Assembly (NCBI GenBank): GCA_028023455.1
Contig: JAQFVV010012402.1
Coordinates: 12,752,292 to 12,816,291 of the forward strand
Reading direction: 5' to 3'
DNA: 64,000 nt
Source of the DNA: Epiperipatus broadwayi
Lineage: Eukaryota; Onychophora; Udeonychophora; Euonychophora; Peripatidae
This document shows positions 62,128-64,000 of the stretch, piece by piece. The translations under genes were made by a program, and so were the position numbers. The notes under the pieces were generated by a model. That model worked only from the letters and a program-made list of their open reading frames with translations, was not told the origin of the DNA and searched no databases. Each line of letters starts with the position of its first letter. Position 1 is the first letter of the stretch.

Positions 62128-64000
62128 TGTAACTTAATTAACTTGATCAAAAGATATTAAATAAAATATTATTTTAGCTTAATAAACGAAAAAAGAATTG
62201 TAGCTTTTTTATTTATATCAAAGAGAAAAGAATTGTAATATGCAACTTGCTGAGCATAAGCTATTAAACAAAATATCGGAAAGATATTAAGAAAATACCT
62301 GAGTAGTCTATAGTAGTAAATAAAAGATCAGACTGAGTTATCAATCATATTACGGGTCATTGGATTAAATGAAACCTACTTTTATAATTAGATTTCTCAA
62401 GATATCACAATATCAATAATTATAAACAAATTATTAAGAACAAACTACTATAACTCAGGTATATAGAAATCAAGTGAGGTGAGTACACTAGTAACTCAAT
62501 AAAATATCTTCTCAGGTATACAGACAGTAGATTTTATCCACTTTCATTTCTTGGTTGGATCTCAAGTGCATATCTAAGTGAACAACAAGTGAATATGGTC
62601 TATCAGGGCGCCACTAGGTTAGCTGAACCTAGACAAAGTTATATTTATAACTTTTTCACATGTACCGGGTTTGAATCCCTTTGGTAACTTATTTCTTACA
62701 AAATGTATGATTTTGATTTTAGACCCATAGCACTGTATGCACTAATATTTAAGTAAACACCTAGATAACATAAAACATCTTTAAACTAAAGTGGAATTCA
62801 TTAGACAGAAATCATTTCTTAGATCTTAACATAACAAATGTGTTTCAATATTTTTTTATAAGTCTTACTAGCTCAGATTATATTATTAATTTAGGATGGC
62901 AATTCACTCATCCTCGCATGAAATAGATGATGGGATGGTGGTTATAATAATACTAAGAAATCACTAAATACTATGAAATCAATATTTAGTTAAGGCCTTT
63001 AAACATTTAAACAGCTCATTAATTAAAACGTGATGATGAAGATGATGATAATGATAACGATAATGATTTCAACCACAGCTTTAGGACTAAGCCTAATCGT
63101 AAAACCTAATTGTTATAAAGAAATTCATAATTATTGCTTAATTTTAGTATATCTAATTAAATCTTAAATAATCAATATCAACCATTGATGATGAATGATC
63201 ACAACGAATAAAGACTATTATCAATGAAATACATATGCCTCATTTAATAAAACAATTTAACATTTATTAATTTATTACGAAAATCTACAAATAGTTTAAA
63301 GATAAAACCAAAATTTTATATGAAATAATAATGAGAACAATAATTGATTATCTGGCAATCATGTTAATTTTGAATTCTTCCCCCTTTCCGGTCAAAAATA
63401 TATACATAAATTTGGATACTAAGTTTGCTAACGTTTTGGATTCACAAGAAAATATTTCATAAGAAAAAAAAATATTCACTCTTTTTTTTTTTCTTTTCTC
63501 TTTTGCACACATACTTTTATAATCTACAGGTAAAGTAGAATGATAAAAAAAAATGTTAGTAGAAGTGAAAGAGCAAGATTTCCAGAACAAGTTTTAAACT
63601 ATTTTTCTCCCCCTCCCTTCTACCCTCTGAAATGCTATACTTTAACTTAAAACAAAATCTAATATTTTTAATACCGCCTATTTTTCTTTCTTTACATTCA
63701 CACACCATTACATATATGCAACAAGTATTATTATATTATGTATGTGTGTGTTTTATCCCCATAATAACAAAAATATTATTTAAAACAAAATAATAATAAA
63801 AAAAAATATGTTACATATTAATAACATTTCATAACTTTAGGTTAATAGACAATCATAATTTTAGTACATATAAAATCGTTATTAAGAAATTCTTGGTTTC
63901 AATTGATTTTGGTTGTTTTAAAAGTTCTTTAAACAAAATTATACCACTCTGTTGCTAAAGTTTTACTAAGTCTCTGCTATTATAAAAAAAATATATATAA
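62128..64000 (-). mobile_element. LTR-like sequence, minus orientation, runs off the window
   Basis: On the minus strand it ends ...TTAAGTTACA at an AT tract (62113-62127). It carries a perfect 7-bp stem-loop CTAGGTT-CAGCT-AACCTAG followed by TGGCGCCC (62607-62632). No matching LTR or interior was found, and the upstream end is beyond the window or unrecognised. GATGATGAA/GATAAC microsatellite at 63030-63072. No gene is seen to 64000. The frame 63348-63590 is unsupported. Confidence 0.4.

Noticed and set aside
1-64000. CRISPR arrays, operons, bacterial promoters
   Set aside because: The DNA is eukaryotic nuclear. Tandem arrays here have no regular repeat-spacer structure.

Overview
The window is very AT-rich eukaryotic nuclear DNA from an animal. 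Coding exons are short, introns reach 17 kb with GT/AG borders, and everything between is filled with transposons in many stages of decay. The taxon cannot be fixed from the sequence. The mix of LTR elements with a tRNA-Lys-type primer site, Penelope-like GIY-YIG fragments, a LINE reverse transcriptase, mariner and hAT relics would fit an invertebrate such as a mollusc, but that is inference.

Two host genes are supported. On the plus strand, three exons (22234-22392, 29319-29432, 46513-46627) join in one phase into the C-terminal part of a RING-finger protein with a second cysteine/histidine cluster and a basic tail. Its start lies on exons I could not find. On the minus strand, 54473-54690 is the last coding exon of a kinesin-5 (Eg5/KIF11) homologue. 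It carries the BimC box with its CDK1-type TP site and a KEN motif. The two genes converge, about 7.8 kb apart.

Layout. 1-1.4 kb is the 3' end of a diverged LTR. 2.9-3.2 kb holds a small hAT-type element. 4.0-4.6 kb holds two head-to-head Penelope-like fragments. 4749-13112 is a complete LTR element with unusually long LTRs (about 2.6 kb) around a 3.1 kb interior that has no polymerase but carries two tandem arrays and three overlapping ORFs. 13.2-13.8 kb is an old inverted-repeat element. 16143-19567 is a second, shorter non-autonomous LTR element with a recognisable tRNA-Lys primer site. 19.99-20.25 kb is a MITE. 22.2-46.6 kb is the RING gene, whose introns hold foldback elements, a solo LTR, another LTR-like block, a LINE relic and a decayed DDE-like transposon gene. 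50.4-52.2 kb holds RT and mariner relics. 54.5-55.5 kb is the kinesin-5 exon followed by a LINE relic in its intron. 57.0-64.0 kb is further LTR-type sequence around a Penelope-like fragment.

Two patterns tie the mobile part together. Nearly every LTR boundary found abuts an (AT)n tract. Several otherwise different LTRs carry a stem-loop followed by TGGCGCC (or a one-base decay of it), usually just upstream of AATAAA.
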